This document shows, piece after piece, positions 62,942-64,000 of a stretch of DNA of 64,000 bases (position 1 is its first letter; every line of letters begins with the position of its first letter). A model generated the notes under the pieces. The model was not told the DNA's origin. It was given only the letters and a program-made list of their open reading frames with translations, and did no database searches. A program made the translations under genes and the position numbers. This DNA is from Streptomyces sp. P3. GTDB lineage: Bacteria; Actinomycetota; Actinomycetes; Streptomycetales; Streptomycetaceae. The stretch covers positions 6,217,501 to 6,281,500 of the forward strand of contig JAFEKX020000001.1 in assembly GCA_016893485.2 (NCBI GenBank), read 5' to 3'.

Positions 62942-63840
62942 GAGCTCGTAACACGATCTTGTTGAAGTGCCCTCGTCGGGCGTGACCGATGTGACGATTC
63001 GGCTGTTCGGGATGGTGTGAGCACTCGGCCGTGGATCGTGGACGACGACTTGTGGGCGCTGATCGAGCCACTGCTGCCGCCGTGGCCGAGGAAGGCGCCG
63101 GGCCCGCGGCCGGTGGCGGACCGGCTGTGTCTGCAGGGCATCCTGTACGTCCTCCACAACGACATAGCCTGGCAACTCCTGCCGCTGGAGCTGGGGTTCG
63201 GCTCGGGACAGACCTGCTGGCGGCGTCTGGAGCGGTGGCAGCAGGCCGGCGTCTTCGACCAGCTGCACCGGATCCTGCTTGCCGAGCTGAACGCAGCCGG
63301 CGCGCTCGACTGGTCCAGGGCGTGTGTGGACGGCTCCCACATCCGCGCGAAAAAGGGGGAGCCGACACCGGTCCGTCGCCGGTCGACCGGCGGAAGACAG
63401 GCAGCAAGCACCACGTGATCTGCGACGGACGCGGCACCCCGCTCAAGGTCATCACCACCGCGGCCAATGTCAACGACGTCACCCAGACCCTCGCCCTCGT
63501 CGACGGAATCCCACCCGTGGCCGGACGCCCCGGCCGTCCTCGCTGCCGCCCCGACTCGCTGCTAGGCGACAAGGCCTACGACTCCAACCCCAACCGCAAG
63601 GAACTGCGCAGGCGCCGGATCCTTCCTGTCATCTCCCGCAAGGGCGCCCCGAACATCAAGGGCCTGGGCAAACTCCGCTACGTCGTCGAACAGACCATCG
63701 CCCTGCTCCACCAGTTCAAGCGCCTCGCCGTCCGCTGGGAACGCCGCACCGAACTCCACGACACCTTCGTCTCATTGGCCTGCGCCCTGATCTGCTGGAG
63801 ACGCCTCAAGAAACACCGATCATGATCGTGTTACGAGCTC
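62942..63840 (+). mobile_element. IS5-family insertion sequence, 899 bases, complete
   Basis: Perfect 17-base terminal inverted repeats, GAGCTCGTAACACGATC, lie at 62942-62958 and 63824-63840. TTA flanks both ends (62939-62941 and 63841-63843), a 3-base target duplication as in the IS5 subgroup that targets TNA. One transposase is encoded. Confidence 0.93.
63017..63825 (+). CDS. IS5-family DDE transposase (frameshift at an A5G5 run)
   Basis: The first part, from GTG 63017, holds the IS5 N-terminal domain (PWIVDDDLWALIEPLLPPWP, QGILYVLHNDIAWQLLP) and first Asp in ACVDGSHIRAKKG. A minus-one shift at 63351-63360 (AAAAAGGGGG) leads into KTGSKHHVICDGRGTPLKVI, the second Asp in LLGDKAYDSN and Glu in RYVVEQTIALLHQFKRL. 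The shift may be programmed, as known in several IS5 relatives, or an error like others in this window. Confidence 0.88.
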
Positions 63841-64000
63841 TTACCGTGCGGTCTCGGTCGGCGGATTCGGGGAGACCACCTCGACGGCGAGTCGTACTTC
63901 ATCCGGTGCGAACCAGGTGCGGTCACCGTCGAAGTCAGCCGTCGTCACCAGCAGATCCGGCTCAGGCCGATTGCGTTGATCGAGCTTGATGGTCATTTCC

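Larger units (their letters stand above)
62826..64000 (-). pseudogene. Uma2-family restriction-endonuclease-fold gene split by an IS element (partial)
   Basis: The 63841-63999 part reads NRPEPDLLVTTADFDGD and VRLAVEVVSPESADRDRTV, with the PD-(D/E)xK-type residues of Uma2 proteins. The part left of the IS reads KLHKYAEAGIPHYWRIEDED. Removing the element and one TTA copy joins them in frame as DRDRTVKLHKYAEAG. The usual C-terminal third is absent after IVHV, so the gene is also truncated at its 3' end. The N-terminus lies beyond the window. Confidence 0.85.

Overview
The window is chromosomal DNA from a high-GC actinomycete, almost certainly a Streptomyces. GC content is about 70% with strong third-position GC bias. 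A WhiB-family regulator, a chitinase with DasR-type operators, many GTG starts and typical Streptomyces GC-rich intergenic hairpins agree with this. From memory, the right half (ahpD-ahpC/oxyR, fumarases, wblI, glpX, xseA-xseB, ispH, ppgK, ychF) follows the S. coelicolor core gene order. No tRNA, rRNA, CRISPR array, prophage or antibiotic cluster was seen.

Layout. 1-2.1 kb: a SigE-type ECF sigma factor with a downstream membrane protein, and a small MT0933-like antitoxin. 2.2-4.0 kb: a secreted GH18 chitinase and its operators. 4.2-21.1 kb: a complete Tad/Flp type IVb pilus locus. It holds a zinc-ribbon protein, CpaB, a TadZ/CpaE-like ATPase, two TadE-like pseudopilins, CpaF/TadA, TadB, TadC, a histidine kinase and response regulator, the Flp pilin, a TadG-like protein, a lipoprotein and an OmpA-type protein. 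A large pilin-headed polymorphic toxin with an Imm52-type immunity gene and a coupled third gene follow, then DUF192 and a prepilin peptidase. 21-24 kb: small redox and methyltransferase genes. 24.9-30 kb: cis-prenyltransferase, PhoH2, a lysozyme-fold secreted protein and an AI-2E exporter. 30-34 kb: ahpD-ahpC divergent from oxyR, then a roadblock-type signalling cluster. 34-39 kb: PadR-controlled ABC transporter, then an SPFH/RHH pair. 39-45 kb: class A PBP, catalase and a SpoIIE-type phosphatase. 45.7-52.8 kb: DUF402, fumC, XRE/DUF2690, SH3, class I fumarase, DUF1707, wblI. 52.9-62.7 kb: glpX, DUF4245, nitroreductase, xseA-xseB, APC permease, ispH, ppgK, DUF6542, ychF. The right end is a Uma2-type gene split by an IS5-family element.

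The Tad genes form a coherent secretion and assembly machine. At least four products carry a G/Q prepilin-type cleavage site that the peptidase at 20.4-21.1 kb would process. The toxin has the same kind of site ahead of its effector domain, so its location and sequence both suggest it is tied to the pilus. This is my leading candidate for an undescribed system.

Caution on the sequence. About 60 apparent single- or two-base indels interrupt roughly 38 genes, including ispH, xseA, glpX, fumC and ahpC's regulator oxyR. Most lie in G or C runs and most look like lost bases. I read these as assembly errors, not pseudogenes, and I give each affected gene as one feature across its reconstructed frame.
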